Below are positions 17,380 to 25,733 of a DNA stretch of 51,533 bases, piece by piece. The notes under the pieces were generated by a model. It saw nothing but the letters and a program-made list of their open reading frames with translations, was not told the DNA's origin and did not search any database. The translations under genes were made by a program, and so were the position numbers. Position 1 is the stretch's first letter, and each line of letters starts with the position of its first letter. Source of the stretch: Herminiimonas sp. (lineage in GTDB: Bacteria > Pseudomonadota > Gammaproteobacteria > Burkholderiales > Burkholderiaceae_D); NCBI GenBank assembly GCA_028292315.1, contig JAQGMO010000195.1, positions 1 through 51,533 of the forward strand. Reading direction: 5' to 3'.

Positions 17380-17393
17380 CTAACTACCGTTTG
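17380..17393. promoter_or_regulatory. Putative TetR operator, site B (autoregulation)
   Basis: CTAAC-TACC-GTTTG lies 13 bp upstream of the TetR start codon, in the 224-bp region shared with the divergent SDR gene. A protein bound here would block the TetR transcript and possibly the SDR transcript. Confidence 0.65.
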
Positions 17394-17591
17394 ACAGATT
17401 AAGTCACTACCTTGGTAAGCATAGCAAAAAAGCAGTCGCCCAGGACGCAAATCGCCGGCATTCGAAAGGATTAGGCTGAATCTTTGCCCGGCATTGAACA
17501 CTTGCCTCAGCGCTGCACTTGATAAAAGAGGGAAAGCGGTAACGGATTTTCTCGGTTTTATTGACTGGTCGTTTCATACAGGAGGGTGGAG

Positions 17592-18386
17592 ATGAATTTG
17601 AACTTGAAGGGCAAATCGGTGCTCGTGACCGGCGGCGGCTCCAATATCGGGCGCGCCATCGTCCTGGCCTTTGCTGAGGAAGGCGCCAACATTACCATCG
17701 GGGATATCGATACGGCCCAGGCCGCCAGGGTGGCCGATCTGGCGCTTGCAAAAGGCGCGGCCGGCGCACAGGTAATCAAAACCGATGTGACCGACTTCGA
17801 GCAGGTCAAGGCCATGTTCGCCGCTGCCGTGGACAAGTTCGGCACGGTCGATGTGCTGGTGAATAATGTCGGCTGGGACAAGCTCATGTTCTTCACGGAA
17901 ACCACGCCGGAATTCTGGCAAAAAATCATCCAGATTAATTATGTCGGCGCGCTCAATTGCACGCGGGCGGCGCTCGACATCATGATCCCGCAAAACAGCG
18001 GCGCCATCGTCGCCATCAGTTCCGACGCGAGCCGGCAGGGCGAGTCGCGCGAAGCCGTGTATGGCGGCGTCAAGGCCGCCGTTAACAGTTTCATGAAAAC
18101 GATTGCAAAGGAAAACGGGCGCTACGGCATCCGTTGCAACATCGTCTGTCCAGGCGTTACCGTGCCGGAGAGCGGCGACGAGGTCGGGGGCGCCAGCATG
18201 TGGTCCGACCCGGCCGGCATGTTTACCCCGGAGCAGTTCGACAAGATCGCCAAGGCTTTGCCTCTGAAGAAAATCGGCCGGCCATCCGACATCGCCAATG
18301 CGGTGGTATTCCTGGCGTCGGGCGCCGCCGGACATATTACCGGCCAGGTGCTGTCGGTCTCGGGCGGGTACAGCATGATCGGCTGA
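17592..18386 (+). CDS. SDR oxidoreductase, BadH-like (hydroxyacyl-CoA dehydrogenase)
   Basis: A 264-residue short-chain dehydrogenase. The cofactor loop is VTGGGSNIGRA (near residue 12), NNVGW marks the central strand, and the catalytic centre is Ser in AISSDASRQG followed by the YGGVK Tyr-x3-Lys pair. The NNVGWD and SDASRQGESREAVY stretches resemble BadH, the 2-hydroxycyclohexanecarboxyl-CoA dehydrogenase of alicyclic acid degradation. The ATG at 17592 is chosen over GTG 17586 because GGAGGG lies five bases before it. The gene stands alone on the plus strand, divergent from the TetR gene and sharing operator site B. Oxidation of a cyclic beta-hydroxyacyl-CoA is the best guess. Confidence 0.9.
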   Translation: MNLNLKGKSVLVTGGGSNIGRAIVLAFAEEGANITIGDIDTAQAARVADLALAKGAAGAQVIKTDVTDFEQVKAMFAAAVDKFGTVDVLVNNVGWDKLMFFTETTPEFWQKIIQINYVGALNCTRAALDIMIPQNSGAIVAISSDASRQGESREAVYGGVKAAVNSFMKTIAKENGRYGIRCNIVCPGVTVPESGDEVGGASMWSDPAGMFTPEQFDKIAKALPLKKIGRPSDIANAVVFLASGAAGHITGQVLSVSGGYSMIG

Positions 18387-18396
18387 CGAAGCTGCA

Positions 18397-18414
18397 GGGC
18401 GCAGCGCGGCGCCC
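18397..18414. terminator. Possible bidirectional hairpin between convergent genes
   Basis: GGGCGC-N6-GCGCCC is a perfect 6-bp inverted repeat between the SDR stop and the stop of the convergent acyl-CoA dehydrogenase gene. No T-run follows on either strand, so termination is inferred from position only. Confidence 0.3.
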
Positions 18415-18422
18415 GCAATGAA

Positions 18423-19586
18423 TCAGTACGACCTCGGCAACCCCATCACTTTTTCGGCGATGAAATTGAGCACCATCTCGCGGTTGAGCGGCGCCGTGCG
18501 CAGCAGCCTTACCATCGGATACAGGTCAAAGATTCCGTATTCCTTGGTGAACCCGTTGCCGCCAAAACACTGAATAGCGTTGTCGACGGCCCGGATGCCC
18601 GCCTCGGCGGCGAAGTACTTCGCCATGTTGGCGTACTCGCCGGCGGGTAAGCCGTGGTCGAACGCCCAGGCTGCCTTCAGCGTCATCAGCGACGCCATTT
18701 CAATTTCTGTCCTGGCGATAGCGAGCGGATGCTGGATGCCCTGATAGGCGCCGATCGGCGTGCCCTTGAAAACTTTCCGATCCTTCGAATATTCCACCGC
18801 CCGGCCCAGCGCATAGCGGCCGAGGCCGGTGCACAGGCTCGACAGGATGATGCGCTCCGGATTGAGGGTATCGAACAGGATGTCGAAGCCGCGGCCAATT
18901 CCGCCCAGCGCCTCGGCCGGCGACAGCGGGACGTCGTCGAAGAACAGCTGCCACTGTGATTCCGGTATCGGGAAGCTCATCGGTATCAGCGTTTTCCGGA
19001 TTCCCTTGTGCTTCATGTCGACGATGAACAACGTGAAGCCATCGGTCTTTTTGCTGACCGCGGCGCTCGCGGTGGTGCGCGTGACCACCAGCGCGTAATC
19101 GGCGTCGCCGGCGTCGGTGATGAATACCTTCTGGCCATTCAGCAGAAAGCCGTTGCCGTCCGGCCTGGCCATGGTGGTGATCATCATCGTATTGGAACCG
19201 GCGTCCGGTTCCGTGATGGCAAAGCAGAATTTGATGCGTCCGGCACAGCCGTCGGGCAGGTACTTGCGTTTCTGTTCTTCGCTGCCGTGCTTTGCGATCA
19301 ATCCCATCGACATGGTCGGGCCCACCACCAGGTTCAGTAGCGGAATGCCGTTGTTGGCAAGCCCTTCCATGAACAGCGTCATCTCCGTCATCCCCTGTCC
19401 GGCGCCGCCATATTCTTCCGGCACCATCAGGCCAAGGAAGCCGTCGTCAGTGATCTGCCGGTACAGTTCCGCCGGCGGCTCGTTCTTCTCGGCATAGCCC
19501 ATCCAGTACCTGCGGTCATACTTGCGCGAGACGCGGTCGCCGTACTCGTAAATCATGCGCTGCTCGTGGGTCAGGGTAAAATCCAT
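18423..19586 (-). CDS. Acyl-CoA dehydrogenase
   Basis: A 387-residue FAD-dependent acyl-CoA dehydrogenase that introduces an alpha-beta double bond. Family landmarks are CFAITEPDAGSNTMMI (residues near 130), LNGQKVFITDAGDADYALVV, the RIILSSLCTGLGRYALGRAV helix and the C-terminal QCFGGNGFTKEYGIFDLYP. The start ATG follows a weak GGAAA site. It ends the minus-strand operon 22910-18423 and is convergent with the SDR gene. It is a different paralogue from the two adjacent dehydrogenases at 20557 and 21738, so the pathway has several desaturation steps or isoforms. Confidence 0.92.
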   Translation of the reverse strand: MDFTLTHEQRMIYEYGDRVSRKYDRRYWMGYAEKNEPPAELYRQITDDGFLGLMVPEEYGGAGQGMTEMTLFMEGLANNGIPLLNLVVGPTMSMGLIAKHGSEEQKRKYLPDGCAGRIKFCFAITEPDAGSNTMMITTMARPDGNGFLLNGQKVFITDAGDADYALVVTRTTASAAVSKKTDGFTLFIVDMKHKGIRKTLIPMSFPIPESQWQLFFDDVPLSPAEALGGIGRGFDILFDTLNPERIILSSLCTGLGRYALGRAVEYSKDRKVFKGTPIGAYQGIQHPLAIARTEIEMASLMTLKAAWAFDHGLPAGEYANMAKYFAAEAGIRAVDNAIQCFGGNGFTKEYGIFDLYPMVRLLRTAPLNREMVLNFIAEKVMGLPRSY

Positions 19587-19705
19587 ATTGGTTTCCGTTT
19601 CGATTTCATTGATAGGGCCGGCATGGACGCCCGGCCGCGTCGCGCAGGCGATGTTGCGCGGCCGCCAGGCGCGGCGCGCGGACGACGCAGGGAGCCCCCT
19701 GGTTT

Positions 19706-20506
19706 TTATTGGGCGGACGGGAATTTCGCCGGGCGTTTTTCGCGCACCGCTTTCACGCCTTCCACCGCATCCTCATTGAGGAAGCAGAGCATCTCCAGCG
19801 CCAGCGAATTGTCGAATGTCGGTCCGGCAAGCCGGGCCCAGTTGTTGAGCGATTTCTTGGTGACTCGAATCGCCATCTGGCTTCCGTTGGCCAGCTTGTT
19901 CGCCACTTCCATGGCTTTGCCCATCAACTGATCCTGCGGGGTGCACAGGCTTACCAGTCCGATGCGCTCGGCTTCCTTGCCGTCAAGGAAATCGGCGGTC
20001 AACAGGTAATACTTCGCCTTTGCCATGCCGCACAGCAGCGGCCACAGAACGGCGGCATGGTCGCCCGCGCCGACCCCGAGTTTTACGTGGCCGTCGGTAA
20101 TTCTGGCGCTTTCCGACATGATGCTGATGTCGGCCAGCAGGGCAACCGCCAGGCCGGCGCCGACCGCAACGCCATTGATCGCCGAAATGATCGGCTTGTC
20201 GCAGTTGAGCATGTTGTACACGATGTCGGATGCTTCCTTCATGACGCCCTGGATCATCTTCGGATTGCCGACCATGGAGCTGATCCAGTCCAGATCGCCG
20301 CCGGCGGAAAATGCCTTGTCCCCGGCGCCGGTGATAATCGCCACCCTGGTATCGTCATCCTCATCCACGACGCCCCAGATCTTGGTAAGCTCCCAGTGCA
20401 GGCGCGCGTTGGTCGCGTTGAACACATCAGGCCGGTTAATCGTGATGATCAGGACACCGTTAGGCTTCTGGTCGAATTTGAGAAATTGAAAGTCCGAATA
20501 GTTCAT
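19706..20506 (-). CDS. Enoyl-CoA hydratase/isomerase family protein
   Basis: A 266-residue crotonase-fold protein. The start ATG 20504-20506 has GGAGA upstream; the frame extends further but without a ribosome site. Oxyanion-hole segments are [11 protein letters not shown] and [20 protein letters not shown]. At the positions where classical hydratases carry their Glu pair, this protein has less usual residues (VGAGLAVAL, and [17 protein letters not shown]), so it may be an isomerase, hydrolase or ring-cleaving enzyme rather than a simple hydratase. It lies in an operon between two acyl-CoA dehydrogenases. Confidence 0.88.
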   Translation of the reverse strand: MNYSDFQFLKFDQKPNGVLIITINRPDVFNATNARLHWELTKIWGVVDEDDDTRVAIITGAGDKAFSAGGDLDWISSMVGNPKMIQGVMKEASDIVYNMLNCDKPIISAINGVAVGAGLAVALLADISIMSESARITDGHVKLGVGAGDHAAVLWPLLCGMAKAKYYLLTADFLDGKEAERIGLVSLCTPQDQLMGKAMEVANKLANGSQMAIRVTKKSLNNWARLAGPTFDNSLALEMLCFLNEDAVEGVKAVREKRPAKFPSAQ

Positions 20507-20556
20507 GTTGTCTCCACGGTTGAAAAAGGGTAACGGGAATCGGTGGCCGGGCATGC

Positions 20557-21720
20557 TCAGGTTCCAAGCCCCAGCACGCCGGTCGCGAGAACATTGCGCT
20601 GGATTTCGTTGCTGCCGCCGTAAATCGTCGCCGGCCGGGCATTGTAAAAGTTGGTGAGCACGTCGAAACGGTGGCCGTCGAGTTCCACGTCACCGACGAT
20701 CGCGCCGGCGCTGCCGGCGGCTTCCACCAGCAGGCTGGCAAGGCGCGAAAAGGTTTCGGTTGCCCAAATCTTCAGCATCGAAACCTCCGGGCCGAGGTTT
20801 TCGCCGCGAATCACCTGATCGACAAAACGGCCGTACAGCGAGGCCAGATCGGCCACGTCCAGCCGCAGCCGGGTCAGGCGGTCGACGAAGCCGGCATCGT
20901 CCAGCAGGCCGAGCTTTAGCGCCAGCTCTTCGAGCCGGGCGAGCGCATACTGCGACTGTTTTGGGCTGCCGAGAAAGATGCGTTCAAAGCCAAGCAGGGC
21001 TTTAGCGATGGTCCAGCCCTGATTGGGCGCGCCGACCAGGTTTTGCTTCGGTACCCGGACCTCGTCCAGAAAGACTTCGCAAAATTCCTCGTGGCCCGCG
21101 ATGTTGCGGATCGGGCGCACGCTGATGCCCGGCGTATTGAAATCGACCAGCAGGAAGCTGATGCCTTCCTGTTTTTTTGCGCTCCGGTCGGTGCGCGCGA
21201 GCAGGAACATGTGGGTGGCATCCTGGGCCAGGGTGGTCCAGGTTTTTTGCCCGTTCACCACAAAAGCATCGCCGTCGTCGCGCGCCTCGGTGCGCAGGCT
21301 CGCCAGGTCCGAACCCGCATTCGGCTCGGAATAGCCTTGACACCAGATATGTTCGCCGGCGAGGATTTTCGGCAAATATTTCCGGCGCTGTTCCTCGCTG
21401 CCGTACCGGATCAGCAATGGTCCGACCATGTTGAGTCCCATGTCGGGCGGCCGCCCTACGCCCCAGCGTTCCTGCTCCTCGATGAAAATCATGAGCTTCT
21501 CGGGCGCCAGCCCCATGCCGCCATATTCAACCGGCCAATTCGGTGCGATCCAGCCGCGCCGCGACAGCGTCAGATACCAGTCCTTGATTTCGCTCCAGCG
21601 CAGCCGCGTTTTCGGGTAGCGCAGCGCGGCCGGATAATTGTTCTCGAAGAATGCGCGCACCTCGATCCGGAACGCTTCATTTTCAAGCGCATTCCAGTCA
21701 TTGCCGTTGCGGTGGTCCAT
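20557..21720 (-). CDS. Acyl-CoA dehydrogenase, likely large partner of a heteromer
   Basis: A 387-residue acyl-CoA dehydrogenase. ATG 21718-21720 follows GGAAAGACGACC. Motifs are GYSEPNAGSDLASLRTEA, VNGQKTWTTLAQDATHMF, GFERIFLGSPKQSQYALARL and a C-terminal ATIYGGSNEIQRNVLATGVL that carries FAD-contacting residues. It is separated by 17 bp from another, shorter-motif dehydrogenase at 21738. Adjacent unlike dehydrogenase genes of this kind make heterotetramers in steroid and other branched acyl-CoA pathways (FadE28/FadE29 type), which is the inferred arrangement here. Confidence 0.9.
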   Translation of the reverse strand: MDHRNGNDWNALENEAFRIEVRAFFENNYPAALRYPKTRLRWSEIKDWYLTLSRRGWIAPNWPVEYGGMGLAPEKLMIFIEEQERWGVGRPPDMGLNMVGPLLIRYGSEEQRRKYLPKILAGEHIWCQGYSEPNAGSDLASLRTEARDDGDAFVVNGQKTWTTLAQDATHMFLLARTDRSAKKQEGISFLLVDFNTPGISVRPIRNIAGHEEFCEVFLDEVRVPKQNLVGAPNQGWTIAKALLGFERIFLGSPKQSQYALARLEELALKLGLLDDAGFVDRLTRLRLDVADLASLYGRFVDQVIRGENLGPEVSMLKIWATETFSRLASLLVEAAGSAGAIVGDVELDGHRFDVLTNFYNARPATIYGGSNEIQRNVLATGVLGLGT

Positions 21721-21737
21721 GGTCGTCTTTCCAAAAC

Positions 21738-22910
21738 TCAGGCGGCGCCGGCGCCCCCCAATGGGTTGACAGCGCCGAAGCGGCGCCGGTGGGCGAGTCC
21801 ATTCCCCAGCCATGCCGACAGGACCAGGGCGCGCTGTACGTAAAGGCCGAGGTCGCATTCATCGGTGAAGCCCATCGCACCGTGCATCTGGACCGACTCG
21901 CGCGCCACCAGCAGGCAGGCATCGGAAGCCCGCGCCTTGGCGCGGCTTGCCACGCTGGCGCGCGCCTGCAGATCGGCGTCGGCGTTGGCGCCGGCGTCGA
22001 GCGCGGCAATTGCCTGCCCGACCACGGCCGCGGTAAGCTCCTGCTGGATCAGCAAGTCGACGGCGCGATGCTGCAGCGACTGGAAAGCGCCGATCGGCTT
22101 GCCGAACTGAACCCGGGTGCGCAGATATTCGAGGGTCATCGATAACATCCGGCGCATCACCGCGAGCAGTTCGACACTGGCCATCACCAGCGTTTCGTCG
22201 TAGGCGCGCGTCAGCGCGCTCAGTGCGGCATCGCCGCTGCACAGGCACTGCTGCGGCAGGACCGCGGCGCCATCGAGCCTTAGCCGCGCCGACCAGGTGC
22301 CGTCGGCGAGCGCTTCTTCCTCGATTTGCATGCCCGCGCTGTCGCTCGGCATCCAGTACAGCGAGAAATCCCGATCCTGAACCGACACGATGTAGCCGTC
22401 GGCGCCGGTGCCGGGACGGATATGGCGCTTTTCGCCAGTCAGTCGTATCCGGTTGCCGCTGCGGCTGGCGTGCGTGGCGGTCGTGGCGAGCGCCGTGTCC
22501 GGACCGCCGCCGCCATCCTGCCAGGCTAACGCGGGGATCAGCTCGCCCGCCGCCAGTGCCGTCAGCAGGCGGGATTTTTGCTCGGTGTCGGGGCAGTGCC
22601 GCAGCACTCCGCCCGCCAGCACCACGGCGGGGGTCAGCGGCTCCGGCGTCAGCCGATCCGCGAGTTCGGCAATGATGGCAGCCATTTCCGCGAAACCCTG
22701 GGCATGGCCGCCGAATTGTTCCGCTGCCAGCAGGCCGGTCCAGCCCTGCGCCGCCAGCTTATTCCAGATCCCACGGTCGAACTCCGGTTTGCGGCCCCGC
22801 ATGCCGCGCACCCGCGACAGCGGCGTTTCCCTCGAGGCAAACGCGAGCGCGCTTTCGCTCACAAGCCGCAGGTCGTCCTGCCGTTGGGTTTCCCGCGCGT
22901 CCATCGTCAT
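21738..22910 (-). CDS. Acyl-CoA dehydrogenase-like protein, likely small partner of a heteromer
   Basis: A 390-residue acyl-CoA dehydrogenase-fold protein with reduced family motifs. The C-terminal QMHGAMGFTDECDLGLYVQR replaces the usual GG-S-NEIQ FAD-contact segment, a pattern seen in the FadE28-like partner subunits of heteromeric dehydrogenases. The middle part keeps EYLRTRVQFGKPIGAFQSLQ. The start ATG has GGAG nine bases upstream. It immediately precedes the larger partner at 20557. The standard acyl-CoA dehydrogenase halves are less well conserved here, so catalysis probably depends on the partner. Confidence 0.85.
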   Translation of the reverse strand: MTMDARETQRQDDLRLVSESALAFASRETPLSRVRGMRGRKPEFDRGIWNKLAAQGWTGLLAAEQFGGHAQGFAEMAAIIAELADRLTPEPLTPAVVLAGGVLRHCPDTEQKSRLLTALAAGELIPALAWQDGGGGPDTALATTATHASRSGNRIRLTGEKRHIRPGTGADGYIVSVQDRDFSLYWMPSDSAGMQIEEEALADGTWSARLRLDGAAVLPQQCLCSGDAALSALTRAYDETLVMASVELLAVMRRMLSMTLEYLRTRVQFGKPIGAFQSLQHRAVDLLIQQELTAAVVGQAIAALDAGANADADLQARASVASRAKARASDACLLVARESVQMHGAMGFTDECDLGLYVQRALVLSAWLGNGLAHRRRFGAVNPLGGAGAA

Positions 22911-22980
22911 GCATCGATCTCCGATCTTCGATCTGCGTTATCCGGCAACCATGGCGGCTGCTTTCTTTTCCGGCAAGCGG

Positions 22981-23526
22981 CTAGATCGCCATCGCCAGCC
23001 GGGTGTCCTGATCAATTGCGCGCAATGCATCGATGGGCCGCGAGTTCCGCGCATCGGATGAAATCGAGAATGGTGCGTTCCACGTCGGCAGCGGACAGCG
23101 GGCGCGGCAGGCGCGGGTTGATCGGGGAGGGCAGGGCCGAGGCGCCGACCGGGGCTGCGTGCCGGCCATAACGGCCGGAATGCAGGATCTGCAGCAGAAT
23201 TTTCCGCCCGCCGCATGCACCGCCTGCGGAATCGGCCGCAGGGTAAGGGCGGCGGCGCTGTCCGCGAGCAACGGCCCGCCTTCTTCCATCAGCCCCTCTT
23301 CGTTGGGCGAGAAGCCGCCCGTCACGATCAGCCCGCCGCCGCCGCGGGCACGCTTCGCGTAAAACGCCGCCTGTCGCTCGAGCGGGCGATCCATGTGCTC
23401 TGGCCGCATGTGCATCGAACCCATCATGATCCGGTTCTGCAATACATGTCGCCCGACCCGCAGCGGCGAAAGCAGGGTCTCGAGTGCTGCGTTGCCGCCG
23501 CGCGTTTCAGTGCGATCCAGATCCAT
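22981..23526 (-). pseudogene. Broken 2,4-dienoyl-CoA reductase (FadH/Old Yellow Enzyme) gene
   Basis: The first 110 or so codons encode the start of an FMN TIM-barrel enzyme of the 2,4-dienoyl-CoA reductase type: LLSPLRVGRHVLQNRIMMGS, then HMDRPLERQAAFYAKRARGG and GLIVTGGFSPNEEG. In the A-run at 23198-23203 one base appears to be missing: in the next frame the family sequence continues as GGKILLQILHSGRYGRHAAP, through PSPINPRLPRPLS to DFIRCAELAA, then stops. After that junction (about 23035-23045) the original frame resumes with DALRAIDQDTRLAMAI and a stop, which looks like the normal C-terminus of FadH. So about 480-500 central codons, including the FeS and NAD domains of the roughly 670-residue enzyme, are deleted. 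It heads the minus-strand dehydrogenase operon. Confidence 0.75.
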
Positions 23527-23565
23527 GAAGCCCCCAATCCAGGTAACCCGGTCAATCTAACTTAA

Positions 23566-23579
23566 CTAACGTTTGTTTG
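23566..23579. promoter_or_regulatory. Putative TetR operator, site C (divergent operons)
   Basis: CTAAC-GTTT-GTTTG lies in the 215-bp region between the broken reductase gene and the acyl-CoA dehydrogenase gene at 23742. It could control both the minus-strand and the plus-strand catabolic operons. Confidence 0.65.
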
Positions 23580-23741
23580 ATAGTTTAAGCGAACTGCGCT
23601 ACACTTGCAACGACCGCGCGTGGTTACAGTTGGCGTTGCCGCCGGAGTGCCGGCGTCCGGCTCCGGCATTCGGCCGCGGGCGTGTCGTCCACCCATTTAC
23701 GATCGGGCCGACCGACGCATGACGATAAGGAGACAGCGGGC

Positions 23742-24911
23742 ATGATATTGAGCGAAGACGACCAGGCGTTGCGTGATGTTGCGCGGCGCTTCGCGAAGGA
23801 GCGTTTGCGGCCCGGCTACCAGAAGCGCGAGCAGTCGGCATGCATCGACCGCGACCTGGTGCGGCAGATGGGTGCGCTGGGGTTGATCGGGGTCGATCTG
23901 CCCGAAGAATATGGCGGCCTCGGCGCGAGCGCCGTAACCGCCGGCATCATTATCGAGGAAATGGCGTATGGCGACTTCAATGTAAGCTACGTGCAGTTGC
24001 TGGCCTCGCTCATGGGGATGATCCTGGCCCGCAACGCCAGTCCGGAAATCGCCCGCCACTGGGTCAGCCGCATGATCAGCGGCGACGCGATCGTCGGCCT
24101 CGGGCTGTCGGAGCCGGGCAGCGGTTCGGATGCGGCCAGCCTGGCGCTGAAGGCGCGCCGCGAGGGCGAAGAATATGTCCTGAATGGCGAGAAAACCTCG
24201 ATTACCTTCGCCGACCAGGCGGACGCGGTCGTGCTGTTCGCGCGCACCGGCAAACCCGAGGACGGCGCGCGCGGCATCAGCGCATTCATGCTGCCGCTCG
24301 ATCTGCCCGGTATCCAGCGCACCCGCTTCGACGACGTCGGCAGCAAGATCATCGGCCGCGGTTCCCTGTTCCTCGATGACGTGCGCATTCCTGTCGCCAA
24401 CCGCCTCGGCGATGAAGGCAAGGGATTCACCCAGGTGATGCAGGGCTTCGACTACAGCCGCGTGCTGATCGCCCTGCAATGCGTCGCGGCGGCGCAGGCA
24501 TCGATCGACGAAGCCTGGGAATATGTGAAGGAACGGCAGACCTTCGGCGCGCCGCTGGCGCAATACCAGGGCGTCACCTTTCCGCTCGCCGAGGGTGAAA
24601 CGCTGATTGCCGCCGCGCGGCAGCTTTGCTACCACGCGCTCGCCTTGCGCGACGCCGGCCAGCCGCACACCGCCGAGGCGGCGATGGTGAAGTGGCTTTG
24701 CCCGAAGACCGCTTTCGACGTGATCCATCAATGCCTGCTCACTTTCGGACACTACGGCTGGTCGATGGATCTGCCGCACCAGCAACGGCTGCGCGACGTC
24801 ATGGGGCTGGAAATCGGCGACGGCACCGCGCAGATCATGAAACTGATCATTGCCCGCGAACGGGTCGGCCGCATCGCCGTGCAATATCTGAAGCAAGAGG
24901 GCAAGAAGTGA
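23742..24911 (+). CDS. Acyl-CoA dehydrogenase (cyclohexanecarboxyl-CoA dehydrogenase-like)
   Basis: A 389-residue acyl-CoA dehydrogenase. ATG 23742 is preceded by AAGGAGA. Motifs are VGLGLSEPGSGSDAASLALK, LNGEKTSITFADQADAVVLF, the helix DYSRVLIALQCVAAAQASID and FGHYGWSMDLPHQQRLRDVM near the C-terminus. The general sequence resembles AliB/BadJ-type dehydrogenases that act on cyclic acyl-CoAs, though this is recognition by eye. It is the first gene of a seven-gene plus-strand operon and overlaps the next gene by 4 bp. Operator site C lies 163 bp upstream. Confidence 0.9.
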   Translation: MILSEDDQALRDVARRFAKERLRPGYQKREQSACIDRDLVRQMGALGLIGVDLPEEYGGLGASAVTAGIIIEEMAYGDFNVSYVQLLASLMGMILARNASPEIARHWVSRMISGDAIVGLGLSEPGSGSDAASLALKARREGEEYVLNGEKTSITFADQADAVVLFARTGKPEDGARGISAFMLPLDLPGIQRTRFDDVGSKIIGRGSLFLDDVRIPVANRLGDEGKGFTQVMQGFDYSRVLIALQCVAAAQASIDEAWEYVKERQTFGAPLAQYQGVTFPLAEGETLIAAARQLCYHALALRDAGQPHTAEAAMVKWLCPKTAFDVIHQCLLTFGHYGWSMDLPHQQRLRDVMGLEIGDGTAQIMKLIIARERVGRIAVQYLKQEGKK

Positions 24912-25696
24912 GCGCCGCCCAGCCGCTGATGCTATCCAGGGCCGGGAAGGTCGGCGTCATCGAACTGGCCCGCCCGGAAAAATTCAACTGCCTGTCGCTC
25001 GCCGCGCATTCCGCCATCGATGCCGCGCTCACGCAGTTCGAGCAAGCCGATTCGGGAGTGCGTGCCGTGCTCATCCGTGCCCAGGGAAAGCATTTCTGCA
25101 CCGGCGCCGATCTGGAGGAGGTGAAGGCGCTGCGCGCCGACCGCGCGAAGCTGGAGGTCTTCATCAAGCAGGGCCATGCTGTCATGAAGCGGCTCGAAGC
25201 CAGCCCGCTGCCGGTGGCGGCGGCCGTGCAAGGCCTGTGTCTGGCCGGCGGCATCGAACTGATGCTTTCCTGCGACGTGGTATTTGCCGCCAAGGATGCG
25301 CGCTTCGGCGACCAGCATGCGCAGTTCGGCCTGATACCCGGCTGGGGCGGCAGCCAGCGGCTTGCGCGCATCGTGGGAGCGCGCCGGAGCATGGATCTGT
25401 TTCTGAGCGCGCGCTGGGTCGATGCGGATACCGCGCTGCAATGGGGGCTGGTGAACTATGTGTGCGAAGCCGATGAATTGCAGCAGGCGGCTCTCGACTA
25501 CTGCGCGGCGATGGCCGAACGCAGCCGCGCCGGGCTCGCCGCCATGAAGCGCCTGGCGCGCTGCGCGATGGAGATGCCGCTCGAGCGCGGCCTGCAGGTA
25601 GAAGCGGAACTCGCGGTAGACGCCCTGCTGTCCGAGGATGTCGGCGAGGGCCTGGCGGCCTTCGCACAGCGACGCGCGCCGGTTTTCAAATCATGA
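24908..25696 (+). CDS. Enoyl-CoA hydratase
   Basis: A 262-residue crotonase-family enzyme. It starts at GTG 24908, overlapping the upstream stop (GTGA), which fits translational coupling although the ribosome site is weak. Oxyanion-hole elements are KHFCTGADLEEVKAL and AAAVQGLCLAGGIELMLSCD with Glu after GGI, and the second segment is FGLIPGWGGSQRLARIVG. The Glu in GGIELML corresponds to one catalytic Glu of classical hydratases. It probably hydrates the product of the preceding dehydrogenase, or of the carboxylase downstream as in methylglutaconyl-CoA hydratase. Confidence 0.9.
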   Translation: MSAAQPLMLSRAGKVGVIELARPEKFNCLSLAAHSAIDAALTQFEQADSGVRAVLIRAQGKHFCTGADLEEVKALRADRAKLEVFIKQGHAVMKRLEASPLPVAAAVQGLCLAGGIELMLSCDVVFAAKDARFGDQHAQFGLIPGWGGSQRLARIVGARRSMDLFLSARWVDADTALQWGLVNYVCEADELQQAALDYCAAMAERSRAGLAAMKRLARCAMEMPLERGLQVEAELAVDALLSEDVGEGLAAFAQRRAPVFKS

Positions 25697-25733
25697 TTTG
25701 AATTTTTTGACAGACCCAAGAAGACAGCACCAG

